From: Metamycoplasma cloacale
GTDB lineage: Bacteria > Bacillota_I > Bacilli_A > Mycoplasmatales > Metamycoplasmataceae
Length of the DNA stretch: 64,000 nt
Direction: 5' to 3'
Assembly: GCF_900660735.1 (NCBI RefSeq)
Contig: NZ_LR215049.1
Coordinates: forward strand, 124,001 to 188,000
Part shown: positions 20,947 through 31,232 of the stretch, in pieces
Position numbering within the stretch: the first letter of the stretch is position 1
How the letters are laid out: each line of letters starts with the position of its first letter
Position numbers and translations under genes: made by a program
Notes under the pieces: model-generated
Seen by the model: the letters and a program-made list of their open reading frames with translations, nothing else
Told to the model about the DNA's origin: nothing
Database searches by the model: none

Positions 20947-21921
20947 ATGAAAAAAATCGGAATAGTAGGTGTGGGGGCAGTTGGTAGCTCATATCTATAT
21001 GCATCATTAAACAAGAACATTGAAGCAGAATATGTTTTAATTGATGCATTTGAAACATATGCCGTTGCACAAGCTAAAGACCTAAACGATGCTGTATCAT
21101 CAATGTTATGTAGTGGATGTCATTTTAAATCAGGTAAATACGCTGATTTACACGATGCTGATATTGTTGTTATTACTGCATCAGTAAAACCAAAAGAAGG
21201 AAAACTTCAAGACCGTTTAGAATTGTTAAGCGATAACGCTGTTTTAATGAAAGATATTGCCTTAAATTTAAAAAATGTTGGATTTAAGGGAATTACAATT
21301 ATTGCTTCAAACCCAGTTGATATTATGTCATGTATTTTCCAACAAGTATCAGGTTTTGACGCAGAAAAAGTTATTAGTTCAGGAACAATCCTTGAAACTG
21401 CTAGAATGAAGAAATTTATTTCTTCTCAATTAGGTATTAAAGCATCATCTGTTAATGGCTATATCATTGGTGAACATGGTGCAAGATGTATGGTTCCATT
21501 TGAACACATTAGAGTTGGTATGTCACCATTGTATGATTTTGTTAAAGAAGGTAAACTTTCAAACGAATGATTAGCGACTTTAACTCAACAAATCAGAAAT
21601 GAAGCTTTTGAAATTATTTCAGGTAAAGGAATTACAAACTTTGGGATTGGTGAATCATTAGCTGAAATTGCATATGCAATCATTAATAATACCGAAACAA
21701 TTTTTGCCCTAGGAGTTCAACTACCTGATACATATAAAGCAAAAGGTGTATATTTTGGATTACCAGTTATTCTAGGTGAAAAAGGATATAAACATTTACC
21801 GAAAATAACACTTTCAAATGAAGAACAAAAACAATTTGATGAATATTCTTTAGAAATCAAAGAAACAGTTTTACAAGTTCTTGATAAAATTGATGTTAAA
21901 CCACACGGATTAATTAAATAA
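20947..21921 (+). CDS. ldh: L-lactate dehydrogenase
   Basis: Reduces pyruvate to lactate with NADH; 324 residues, full length. The Rossmann motif GVGAVGSSY lies at residues 8-16. The catalytic His is in IGEHG near residue 177, the substrate-binding Arg in ILETARMKK near 153, and a mobile-loop Arg in DRLELLSDN near 95. The loop is slightly longer than usual (KPKEGKLQ). Ribosome binding site ATGGAG. It is the last gene of the group begun at 19300 and is followed by a terminator. Confidence 0.92.
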
Positions 21922-21942
21922 ATTAATCAATTAAATTTGTTC

Positions 21943-21970
21943 AATCTAGATAGAAATATCTAGATTTTTT
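21943..21970 (+). terminator. Terminator of ldh
   Basis: AATCTAGAT (21943-21951) pairs with ATCTAGATT (21958-21966), followed by TTTT. Confidence 0.85.
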
Positions 21971-22014
21971 ATTATTTAAGGTTTTGTAATTTTACTGTTC
22001 AAGTATTTTTAATT

Positions 22015-22020
22015 TATAAT
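22015..22020 (+). promoter_or_regulatory. -10 box of leaderless ABC ATPase promoter
   Basis: TATAAT ends 7 nt before ATG 22028; no Shine-Dalgarno is present. Confidence 0.6.
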
Positions 22021-22027
22021 TTTGAAT

Positions 22028-22759
22028 ATGAGCTTTAAAATAATTGAAATTAAAAATGTTACTGCTTCTTATGCAACCGAAGAACAACCTATTTTAAGTG
22101 ATTTAAATTTGGATATTAATTCGGGTGAAATGGTTGCAATTATTGGTAAATCAGGAGCAGGAAAAACATCCTTTTTTAATTTATTATTAAATCAATTAAA
22201 AATTAAACAAGGTGAATTATTTTTATTTAATAAAAATATTGTAAATATTAAAAAGAGAGAATATAAAAAAATATTGAAAAACGTTGGTTTTTTAACTCAG
22301 GAAGCAAATTTAATCCCTTTATTAAATGTTTTTGAAAACATATCACATGCATTTTCGCATTACAAAACTAAATTACATGCATGATTCAATTGACTGACAG
22401 CCGATCAAAAAATTGAGATCATGAATACCCTTGAATCACTAAATTTATTTAGCAAAACATATACACAAGTATCGCAGTTAAGTGGCGGAGAGAAACAAAG
22501 AGTTGAAATAGCGAAATTAATTCTGCAGAAAGCAAGTTTAATATTAGCTGATGAACCAACTGCAAATTTAGATATTGAAAATTCAAAAGAAGTTATAAAT
22601 CTTTTAAAAGATATTAAAAAGAAATATCAAACCACAATTTTAGTTAATATTCATGATTTAAGTTTAATTAAAAACAATTTCGATCGTGTATTTTTCGTTA
22701 AAAATCAAACCATTAAAGAAGTTAGTGATTTAGAAAATTTAGATCTTTTATTTAACTAA
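22028..22759 (+). CDS. p29: ABC transporter ATPase, p29-like
   Basis: A 243-residue ABC ATPase. Walker A is GKSGAGKTS near residue 40, the Q-loop LTQEAN near 92, the signature LSGGEKQR near 147, Walker B LILADEPTANLD near 167 and the switch His in NIHD near 201. It resembles phosphonate-type (PhnC) ATPases. The window contains p37 and p69 without an ATPase, so this is the likely missing p29 subunit. It sits 2.9 kb away on the opposite strand with its own leaderless promoter and no riboswitch. Partner assignment is inference. Confidence 0.85.
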
Positions 22760-22830
22760 ATAAAAAAATTTATATTTGGTATATGTGCTAAAATTTAAAA
22801 CATAATTTGAAAGAAAGGAGTGTGAAATTA

Positions 22831-25563
22831 ATGTTAAATAACAAAAAGAATAAAAAAATTATTGAAGAAAAACAATTAGAAATTAAAAATCGTTTAATTG
22901 AAGCTTCAATGAGTAATTTAACTGATTTATATCAAAAATATAACAGCAGTTTTAATGGAATTAAAGACGAAGAAATTATTAAAGACAATCAAGATAATTA
23001 TGGAAAAAATGTTATTTCTAAAAAAGGAGCAGATAACGTTTTTAAGAGATTGTTTAGATCATTCTTTAACCCATTTAACATTATTTTATTCATTTTATCA
23101 ATGATTTCAATGGTAGTAGATGTCATTTTACCATTGCCAGCTGATAAAAACTATATTACAATGATCATTATTCTTTCAATGATTATTATAAGTAGTTTTA
23201 TTCATTTTCATCAAGAACAGAAATCAGCTTCCTCTGCACATAAATTGATTGAAATTATTGAAACCACTTCTTTAATTGAAAGAAATGGTGTATTAAAAGA
23301 AATCCCATTAGATGAAATTGTTGTCGGGGATATAGTCCATCTAGCAGCGGGGGATATAATTCCTGCCGATGTTAGAATTATTCAAGCAAAAGACTTATTC
23401 GTTTCACAATCTTCATTAACAGGTGAAAGTGAACCGATTGAAAAATTCGCTAATATTAAAGAAAAAACGGATTATGATAACGTCACTGATCGCCATAATT
23501 TAGCATTTATGGGCTCTAATATTATTTCAGGTTCAGCTAAAGCAATAGTTGTTGTTGTTGGAAATGATACATATATTGGTCAAGTTGCTTCAAAAGTTAA
23601 TGAAAAACAAGTAACAACATCTTTTGAAAAAGGCGTAAGAAAAATTTCAATTATGTTAACAATTATTATGGCAATTATAATTCCAATTGTTTTCGTAATT
23701 GTAGGATTAACTAACAAAGATATTGATAAAAGTCCATGAATCAATGCTTTATTATTTGGTATTTCAATTGCAGTAGGTTTAACTCCGGAAATGCTTCCAA
23801 TGATAATTACGTCTTGTTTATCAAAAGGCGCAATTAAAATGGGTAAACAAAAAACCATTGTTAAAAACATTAATTCAATTCAAAATTTTGGTGCCATGGA
23901 CATCTTATGTACCGATAAAACCGGAACATTAACACGTGATGAAGTTATTCTTGAACGTCATTTAGATGTTTTGGGTAAAGAAGATACATACGTTTTAAAA
24001 TATGCCTTTCTAAATTCATATTATCAAACAGGTTTAAAGAATCTATTAGATAAGTCAATTATTAATCGTACGCTAGAATTAGCAGACGATATTAAAGAAT
24101 TAGATAACCTAGAATTACATTTTGAAAAGATTGACGAAGTACCTTTTGATTTTAATCGCAAGAGAATGTCAGTGCTTGTTAGATCGCTTAAAAATAATCG
24201 TATTAAGATGATTACAAAAGGTGCAGTTGAAGAAATCATTTCTGTATGTAGCACAATTTATCTAGATGGAAAAGTTGTTCCATTAGATAAAAAAATGATT
24301 AAGAAAGTTTTAAATAAAGTTGAAGAATTCAGTGAAGAAGGAATGAGAGTTATTGCCATTGCTTCTAAAAACGATGCAGCTCCTGTAGGACAATTCTCCG
24401 TTGCCGATGAACGTGATATGACATTAATTGGTTACCTAACTTTCTTAGATCCACCAAAAGATTCCGCAAGAGATGCGATTGAAAAATTGCATAGTTATGG
24501 TGTTGAAGTTAAAATTCTAACCGGTGATAACCCATTAGTAACTAAGGCGGTTTGTGCGCAAGTTGGAATCCCATATGAAAAGATTCTTTTAGGTAAAGAC
24601 ATTATGAATATGAGCGATGCCGATTTAGCAATTGAAGTAGAAAATACTCAAATCTTTGCTAAATTAAGTCCTGATCAAAAAGCAAGAATTATTAATATTT
24701 TAAGAAAAAATGGCCACGTAGTTGGTTATATGGGGGATGGAATTAATGATGCTCCCGCAATGAAAGTGGCAGACGTTTCTATATCAGTTGATACAGCAGT
24801 TGATATAGCTAAAGAAACGGCGAATATTATTCTATTGGAAAAAGATTTAAACGTATTAGCGACAGGAATTGTTGAAGGTAGAAAAACACATGCCAATATT
24901 AATAAGTATGTAAAAATGACTGTTGCTTCAAACTTTGGAAATGTTATTTCAGTTGTACTTGCTGCATTACTTCTTCCTTTCTTACCAATGATGCCAGTAC
25001 AAATTATTTTCTTAAATTTAATCTACGATTTATGTTGCGGAACACTTCCATGAGATAACGTTGATAGCGAATTTATTAAAAAACCTCGTAAATGAGAACA
25101 TAAATCAATATTTAGGTTTATGTTCTGATTCGGACCAATTTCATCGATTGTTGATATATTAACGTTTGTTATTTTATTCTACGTTATGATTCCACAACAA
25201 TTTAATGGTCAATCATTTTCACAATTAACCAATCCTGCCGATATTCTACATTTCAAACAAATGTTCTGAACAGGTTGATTAGTTGCATCAATGTTTACAC
25301 AATCATTAATTATTCATTTCATAAGAACAAATAAAATTCCTTTTATTCAATCAAATGCTTCAACTGCTGTTATTATTTCAACTTTATTAGGAACAGCAAT
25401 AGTTACTGCATCAGCTTATATTCCTAAAGTTAATAGTTGATTATCATTAACTCCGTTGCCAGCAATTTATTTTGCTTGACTGTTGTTATTTTTGGGAATA
25501 TATATTATTCTTACAATGATTACAAAATTGATTTATAAGAAGATTTATAAAGAATTTTTATAA
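22831..25563 (+). CDS. mgtA: Magnesium-transporting P-type ATPase
   Basis: Imports Mg2+ using ATP; P3B-type ATPase of 910 residues. The actuator motif SLTGESEPIEK lies near residue 198, the phosphorylated Asp in CTDKTGTLTRDE near 360, KGAVEE in the nucleotide-binding domain, and GYMGDGINDAPAM near 633. About ten membrane segments are arranged as in MgtA/MgtB. ATG 22831 is chosen because AAAGGAG lies 10 nt upstream. It is monocistronic, with a terminator after it. No Mg2+ riboswitch-like leader was seen in the short upstream gap. Confidence 0.94.
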
Positions 25564-25570
25564 TAAATTT

Positions 25571-25606
25571 ATTTCGTTTAACGTGTAAAGTTAAGCGAAA
25601 TTTTTT
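25571..25606 (+). terminator. Terminator of mgtA
   Basis: ATTTCGTTTAAC (25571-25582) pairs with GTTAAGCGAAAT (25590-25601), including one G-U or mismatch, followed by T-rich sequence. Confidence 0.8.
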
Positions 25607-25717
25607 ATATTTATATTGAAATTTAATTGAATGAACAATAAAAAATCCAAAAAATGACATTTAAAATGTATTTTTTTGTTTAAATAAAGAAATATTTATA
25701 AAAACTGACAATAAATA

Positions 25718-25774
25718 CAATTATAATTGTATTGATATTTGTTTTATAAAAAACCTAATAAGGTAGCAAATATC
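25718..25774 (+). promoter_or_regulatory. Palindrome and stem-loop in the arcD leader
   Basis: The perfect palindrome ACAATTATAATTGT (25718-25731) contains a TATAAT -10 candidate and could be an operator. Just downstream GATATTTG (25734-25741) pairs with CAAATATC (25767-25774), enclosing the small hairpin ACCTAATAAGGT. The layout suggests control of the arginine transporter, but no known regulator or ligand can be assigned. Confidence 0.4.
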
Positions 25775-25827
25775 ATTCTTATTTTTAAGAATTAAATAAT
25801 TATTTAACTTTTAGAAAGGAAAAACTA

Positions 25828-27504
25828 ATGAGCGACGAAAAATTAGTTGTTGCACCCGACACAAAGAAAAAAATTGGCTTTTTCTCAGCTATTCTTTTGG
25901 TTATGGGTGGATCAATAGGTGCCGGAATTTTCCTACGTGCGCAATCTGTTCTTTCAGCTGCAGCAGGAAACATTGTTTGAGCCGTATTAATCTGATTAAT
26001 CGCAGGATTTACAGTTATCGTAATGGCTATTGCACTTGTTGAAGTTGCATCAGGACGTAATGACAACTTAGGTATCATTGGTTGATCTAAAGCATTTAAC
26101 ACCTTATATATTTACAAGGGATGTAAATACTTTATGACATTCATTTACCTACCATTCTCATTCTTCTTTATGCCTTACTACGTTATTTTACAATTCCAAG
26201 ATGGATTTAGTGCATTTAACGTAAACATTACTTTCGGGGATTCAAAATTAGCCCCATGATACTATTTCTTAATTGGTATGGCAATCTCTGTTTACTTCTT
26301 GTTAACAGCAGGATTATCATCACGTATTGGAAATATTCAAAACTGAATCGTTATGGCAGTTAAATTCATTCCATTGGTTGCTGTTACAATCGTAGGATTA
26401 GCATTTGCTGGTAAAAACGGTGTTTCATACAAACCAGTTACATTAGATAACCTATTCTCAGGAGAATCATTAACATTGTTTGGTTTATCACCATTCTTTG
26501 CATTCTTCTCAGCAATGGGAGGTATCTTCTTTGCATTTGACCAATTCTATGGAGCAGCTGGTATTCAATCAGAAATGAAGAATCCAGAAAAAACTCCTGC
26601 TGCCTTAGTATATGGTCTATCAGCAATGACATTACTATACATCGTTATTGCTGTTGCTATGACAATTGGTGCTGAAAAAGGTGGTTTCTATGACTATGGA
26701 GACCTATTAAGCGGTGCTGGTCATGGATGAGCATTTGGAATCATTAACATTATGATTGCAATTGGTATTTTAGGAATTCTAAATGGATTCTCAATGTGAT
26801 GTACAAGATGAGTTGAAGATCTTGTTAAAGAAGGAGAATTGCAAATCTCTGGTAAAGCATACAAATACATGCTTCACTCAAAAGCTCCAATCGTTGGTAT
26901 GGTATTCTCACTTGTATTATCTGTTCCTTTAGTATTAATCTTTACTATTTTAGGAGCATACCTATACAAAGACTATACAGGATACGGTGCAGGTTATGGA
27001 TACAAGATTGGTGAATTATTATCATTTGCTGACTTGTTAGCAAACTGAACCGCTGTTTTAGCATATGTGTTTATTGCATTTGCAATTATTGGATGCATCA
27101 AGAATAGAAAACAAAACTTCATTCCTGTTGTTAAAAACAAACACACACTATGAGCTGGTTACACATCAGTTTCAATCGTTTTAGCAGTTATGTTATTCTT
27201 AATTGCTGACCCAGTTGTTTCAGTATTAATGTCAGGAGTATCATTAATGAACGGTAATGACGCTGCAAAAGAAACATTAATCTCACAAGGTTTATTAGTA
27301 ATAGTATTCTTAGTATTCTTAGCAATTATGTTTGCTCCAATTCCATTGGAAAAATGACTAGCTAAAAGAACAATTCTAAAATACAAAAACGTATTAGCTT
27401 CACAAAAAGACATGTTATCAGAAGCTGAAGTTGAAAATGCAAAATACTCAGTTAAATTAAGTGAAGAAATTCTAAAAACCTTCAGAGAAGCACGTAAAGC
27501 TTAG
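25828..27504 (+). CDS. arcD: APC-family arginine/ornithine antiporter
   Basis: A 558-residue permease of the amino acid-polyamine-organocation superfamily, with about 12 to 14 membrane segments. The APC signature MGGSIGAGIFLRA lies near residue 27. In the arginine deiminase pathway this carrier exchanges extracellular arginine for ornithine. Assignment rests on the APC fold plus neighbouring arcB and arcC. Ribosome binding site AGAAAGGA. Codons ending in C (TTC, TAC, AAC) are frequent compared with surrounding genes, as in the later arc genes and tuf, suggesting high expression. Confidence 0.85.
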
Positions 27505-27506
27505 AA

Positions 27507-27567
27507 GTTTTTAAACAAAATTATTAATCCAGCTTTAAAGGCTGGATTAATAATTTTGTTTAAAAAC
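27507..27567 (+). terminator. 27-bp perfect hairpin after arcD
   Basis: Bases 27507-27533 pair perfectly with 27541-27567 around a 7-nt loop. The left arm begins GTTTTTAAACAAAATTATT and the right arm ends TTTGTTTAAAAAC. No T-run follows directly, so it may be an RNase III target or 3' stabiliser as well as a terminator. Confidence 0.75.
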
Positions 27568-27600
27568 CATAATTTCATTGTAATATAAGATAAAATTTAA

Positions 27601-27606
27601 TATAAT
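27601..27606 (+). promoter_or_regulatory. -10 box of leaderless mscL promoter
   Basis: TATAAT ends 7 nt before ATG 27614; no Shine-Dalgarno. Confidence 0.6.
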
Positions 27607-27613
27607 TTTTAAC

Positions 27614-28087
27614 ATGACTAAAAAAGAATTAGAACATAAAAAACATTATTTCAGAAATGCTGCTTCTGATGCAAGAAAAGTAGTATCAAAAGGAAATATG
27701 TTTATGTTAGCAATTGGTATTATTATTGGTACTGCATTCTCAGCTGTAGTTTCATCATTAGCTAATGATGTTATTATGGAAGCAATCAAATCAATTTGAA
27801 AAGGTGCTGATGGAGATTTAGAAAAATGAACCTTATCAAATGGTGTTAAAATCGGTAAATTCTTAGGTGCGTTATTAAATTTTGTTGTTGTATCATTGTT
27901 TATATTTGCAACTTTAATGATTATTTACTCAATCAAAAATATTCATGATTACAGAAAACACAAAAATGACCCTATTACAGAAGAACCAGCTCCAGAACCT
28001 ACTCATGAAGAATTGATGCTTGCTGAACTTAAGAAAATGAACCAATTATTAGCAGAAAATCAAGCAACAAAACAAAAAGAAAAATAA
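27614..28087 (+). CDS. mscL: Large-conductance mechanosensitive channel MscL
   Basis: Emergency osmotic release channel, 157 residues. The N-terminal amphipathic helix is followed by the pore helix MFMLAIGIIIGTAFSAVVSSLANDVIM (residues 29-55, shown in part by the conserved GIIIGTAF), then a periplasmic-type loop and the second membrane helix near residues 85-110. The C-terminal charged helix (LMLAELKKMNQLLAEN) is also typical. It lies between arcD and arcB with its own leaderless promoter. Being inside an osmolyte-producing arginine block may be coincidence. Confidence 0.93.
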
Positions 28088-28105
28088 ATTTTTAAAATAA
28101 ATTGC

Positions 28106-28136
28106 AAAAAATAACTCTACCAAGGGTTATTTTTCA
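28106..28136 (+). terminator. Terminator of mscL
   Basis: AAAAATAAC pairs with GTTATTTTT (28126-28134), ending in a T-run. Confidence 0.75.
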
Positions 28137-28189
28137 TTTCCACTTCTTTAAAATTTTAATTTTAAAGAGTTGAAAAAACCAATTAATAG

Positions 28190-28232
28190 TATAATTTACA
28201 TTGTGTTATATACACTGAAAAATATCGATATT
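28190..28232 (+). promoter_or_regulatory. arcB promoter with palindromes
   Basis: TATAAT at 28190-28195 is a good -10 box. Downstream lie a GTGT-TATAT-ACAC inverted repeat near 28203-28215 and the perfect palindrome AATATCGATATT (28221-28232), just before the AAAGGAG ribosome binding site. The palindromes are candidate operator sites for the catabolic operon. Confidence 0.45.
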
Positions 28233-28253
28233 ACATATTAAAGGAGAGCTTAA

Positions 28254-29297
28254 ATGCCAATGAATTTAAAAGGTCGTAGCTTAGACTCAGCTCTAAACTT
28301 TACAACCGAACAAATTAAATATTTATTAGATCTTTCTATTGAATTAAAGAAAGCAAAATACCAAGGTCTACACACAAACAACCGTCCATTAGTTGGAAAG
28401 AACATTGCAATTATGTTCCAAAAAGACTCAACTAGAACAAGATGTGCATTTGAAGTTGCAGCTGCTGACTTAGGTGCAAGCTGTACATACATCGGGCCGG
28501 CAGGTTCAAACTTCGGTAAAAAAGAATCAATCGAAGATACTGCATTAGTATTAGGTCAATTCTATGATGGAATTGAATTCCGTGGATTTGCCCAAGAAGA
28601 TGTTGATGCATTAGTTAAATACTCAGGTGTTCCTGTATGAAATGGTTTAACTGACGCTGAACACCCAACACAAATGTTAGCTGACTACATGACAATGATG
28701 GAATTCCTAGGAGATCTAAAAGGTAAAAAAGTTGTTTTTGCCGGAGATATTAAAAACAACGTTGCTCGTTCAATCATGATTGGAGCAGCATTTACAGGAA
28801 TGCATGTTGTATTATGCGGTCCTAAATCACAACATGAAATTGTTAAAAATGCTCCATCACACAAACCAGTTTATGAAGCATGTTTAAAACTATTTGAACG
28901 TAATGGTGGTTCAGTTTCATTCTCAGACAATAAATTAGAAGCTGCTAAAGGTGCTCATGTAATCTACACAGACGTATGAGTATCATTAGGAGAAGATTTC
29001 TCATTATTTGAACCACGTATTAAAGAATTAGGTGCATTCCAAGTTGACATGGATATGATTAAAGCTGCTAACGAAGATGTTATCTTCTTACACTGCTTAC
29101 CAGCATTCCACGACGACCACACCCAATTCTCAATGGAAATCAAAAAACAATTTGGTGAAAAATATCCAGTTGTTGCAACAGGCGCTATGGAAGTAACTGA
29201 CGAAGTATTCCAATCAAAATACAACAAATCAATTGAACAAGCTGGAAACAGAATGCACTCAATTAAAGCTGTTATTCTAGCAACAATAGGATACTAA
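28254..29297 (+). CDS. arcB: Ornithine carbamoyltransferase, catabolic
   Basis: Converts citrulline and phosphate to ornithine and carbamoyl phosphate in the arginine deiminase pathway; 347 residues. Carbamoyl-phosphate-binding STRTR lies near residue 60, HPTQ near 139, the ornithine-binding VDMDM segment near 264 and HCLPAFHDD near 280. A Shine-Dalgarno AAAGGAG precedes ATG 28254. arcC starts 2 nt after its stop. The catabolic direction is inferred from the arcC neighbour and the absence of arginine biosynthesis genes. Codon usage is C-rich at third positions. Confidence 0.96.
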
Positions 29298-29299
29298 TT

Positions 29300-30235
29300 A
29301 TGAGTAGAATTGTTATCGCACTAGGTGGAAACGCCTTAGGAAATAACCCGGAAGAACAAAAAGAACTAGTTAAACTACCTGCTAAAAAAATTGCAGAATT
29401 AGTTAAAGCTGGTCACCAAGTTATTGTTGGACATGGAAACGGTCCACAAGTTGGTATGATTTTCAATGGTTTCGTTGCAGCACACTCTGAAAACGAAAAA
29501 AGTCCTTTAATTCCTTTACCAGAAGCCGGTGGAATGAGTCAAGGATATATTGGATACCACATGGTAAATGCAATTACTAATGCATTCCATGAAGAAGGAT
29601 TAAAAGACCAAGAAGTTTTATACATCCTAACTCAAACATTAGTTGATGCAAAAGACCCTGCATTTAAAAACCCTACAAAACCAATTGGTCCTTTCTTTGC
29701 AACAAAAGAAGAAGCAGAAGCTTCAAATCCGAACAGCGTTATTGTTGAAGATGCTGGACGTGGATACAGAAAAGTTGTTGCTTCACCAAAACCAATTAAC
29801 TTTGTTGGAATTAATCAAATCAAAAACGCTATTGAAGCAGGTGCAACTGTAATCGTTGGTGGAGGTGGGGGAATTCCTACAATTACTGACGAAAATGGTT
29901 ACATCTCAGGTGTTGATGGTGTTATTGACAAAGACTTTGCATTAGCAAAAATGGCTTCATTAGCAAAAGCTGATTACTTTGTTGTTTTAACAGCAATTGA
30001 CAATGTTATGGTTAACTACAAACAACCTAACCAAAAAGCATTGAAACACGCAACCAAAGCTGAATTAGAACAATACATTAAAGAAAACCAATTCGCACCA
30101 GGAAGCATGTTACCAAAAGTACAAGCTGCTATTAAATTCGTTGAAGAAGGTGGAAAAGCTGCCTTTATCGGTGATTTAAAAGACCTAGAAGCTATTATTG
30201 AAGAAAAAACTGGTACAAAAGTTACTTTAAACTAA
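29300..30235 (+). CDS. arcC: Carbamate kinase
   Basis: Transfers phosphate from carbamoyl phosphate to ADP, giving ATP, ammonia and CO2; 311 residues. The N-terminal IALGGNALG (residues 5-13), GHGNGPQVG near 50, a VVASPKPINFVG segment near 155 and the glycine-rich VIVGGGGGIPTI near 185 are diagnostic. It is the energy-yielding last step and is cotranscribed with arcB. arcA (arginine deiminase) is not in this window. Confidence 0.96.
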   Translation: MSRIVIALGGNALGNNPEEQKELVKLPAKKIAELVKAGHQVIVGHGNGPQVGMIFNGFVAAHSENEKSPLIPLPEAGGMSQGYIGYHMVNAITNAFHEEGLKDQEVLYILTQTLVDAKDPAFKNPTKPIGPFFATKEEAEASNPNSVIVEDAGRGYRKVVASPKPINFVGINQIKNAIEAGATVIVGGGGGIPTITDENGYISGVDGVIDKDFALAKMASLAKADYFVVLTAIDNVMVNYKQPNQKALKHATKAELEQYIKENQFAPGSMLPKVQAAIKFVEEGGKAAFIGDLKDLEAIIEEKTGTKVTLN

Positions 30236-30249
30236 TTTTATCGAAATTC

Positions 30250-30275
30250 AAACCAGCCCTTAAAAGCTGGTTTTT
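30250..30275 (+). terminator. Terminator of arcBC
   Basis: AAACCAGC (30250-30257) pairs with GCTGGTTT (30266-30273), followed by Ts. Confidence 0.85.
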
Positions 30276-30290
30276 CTATATCTTTTAATT

Positions 30291-30320
30291 AAAAAAACAA
30301 CAAGAATAACTTGTTGTTTT
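30291..30320 (-). terminator. Terminator of the minus-strand coiled-coil gene
   Basis: AAAACAACAAG (30294-30304) pairs with CTTGTTGTTTT (30310-30320). On the minus strand the stem is followed by a T-run (A-run 30291-30297). Confidence 0.75.
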
Positions 30321-30331
30321 ATGTACGTACT

Positions 30332-31102
30332 TTATTCTACTAAGGTAGCAATTGTTTCTCTAATTTTGTTTTCAATTGCTTTGGCAATTTTTTCTTGTGC
30401 AGCAACAACTTTATCGTATGCAGTAATAATTAATTCATTTTTCTTTTCAACATCTTGTTCTTCAGAAGATAACGCAGATGTTAGTAATTCGTTAGATGCA
30501 TAAACGTCTTTTTCATCTTGAGATAATTTTGAATATTCATCTTCTTTGATTGCTGATCTTTTTTCTGACAATTCTTTATTTAATTTAGGTGCTTCTTTTA
30601 ATTTATTAGCTTTTTCTTCATCAGCTTTTTTCTTATTTTCTTCAGCTTCTTTTTTAAGATCATCAGCTTCTTTTTCTTTAACGATTGCTTTAACTTCTTC
30701 TAATGTTGGGTTAAATTCTTTAACTTCTTTTAAAGATAATTGGTCAACTTTTCAAATAATAGAAGGTTGATATTTCTTTTCATTTTCTTTAATTTTATTA
30801 TTAGCAATTTCAATTTTCTTTTCAGCTTCTGTAATTTTTTCTGAATTTGCTTCTTTATCTTTTGATCATTCTTCAATATCTTTTGTTAATAAATTAATTG
30901 CATCTCTGTATGCTTCATCCTTAGCATATTCTTCTGTTACTGAATATGCTCTTAGAACTGCATCATTTCTTGTGTCTCTGTCATTTTTTTGTACAGCATA
31001 TGCAACACCAGTTGCTAGTGAAGCTAAAGCGGCTGTCCCACCGATTGTTCCTAAAAAGATATATAAACCTTTGCGGTCTTTTTTCATTTTCTTTTCGGCC
31101 AT
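30332..31102 (-). CDS. Membrane-anchored coiled-coil surface protein
   Basis: A 256-residue protein. A basic N-terminus (MAEKKMKKDRKG) is followed by one hydrophobic segment near residues 13-36, typical of an uncleaved signal anchor. The rest is strongly charged and helical, with heptad-like Lys/Glu/Ala stretches around residues 85-180 (EEAEENKKKADEEKANKLK type). No lipobox. It is probably exposed on the cell surface with the coiled coil outside. No family recognised. Ribosome binding site AAAGGAA. Confidence 0.75.
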
Positions 31103-31232
31103 ATATATGTTCCTTTCAAATAAAAATTATAATTTTTAATAATTATATAAAAATGATTTTTTTTGTAAAGTAAAATAGTAATTTATTTGAATACTTACAA
31201 TTAAAATAGTAATAAACGTTCATTATTTTTGA

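Noticed and set aside
22801-22830. Upstream GTG start for mgtA at 22822
   Set aside because: It would leave only one base between the AAAGGAG and the start; ATG 22831 has normal spacing.
28254-29297. Anabolic arginine or pyrimidine role (aspartate carbamoyltransferase)
   Set aside because: HCLPA and the direct coupling to carbamate kinase indicate the catabolic ornithine enzyme; no biosynthetic neighbours are present.
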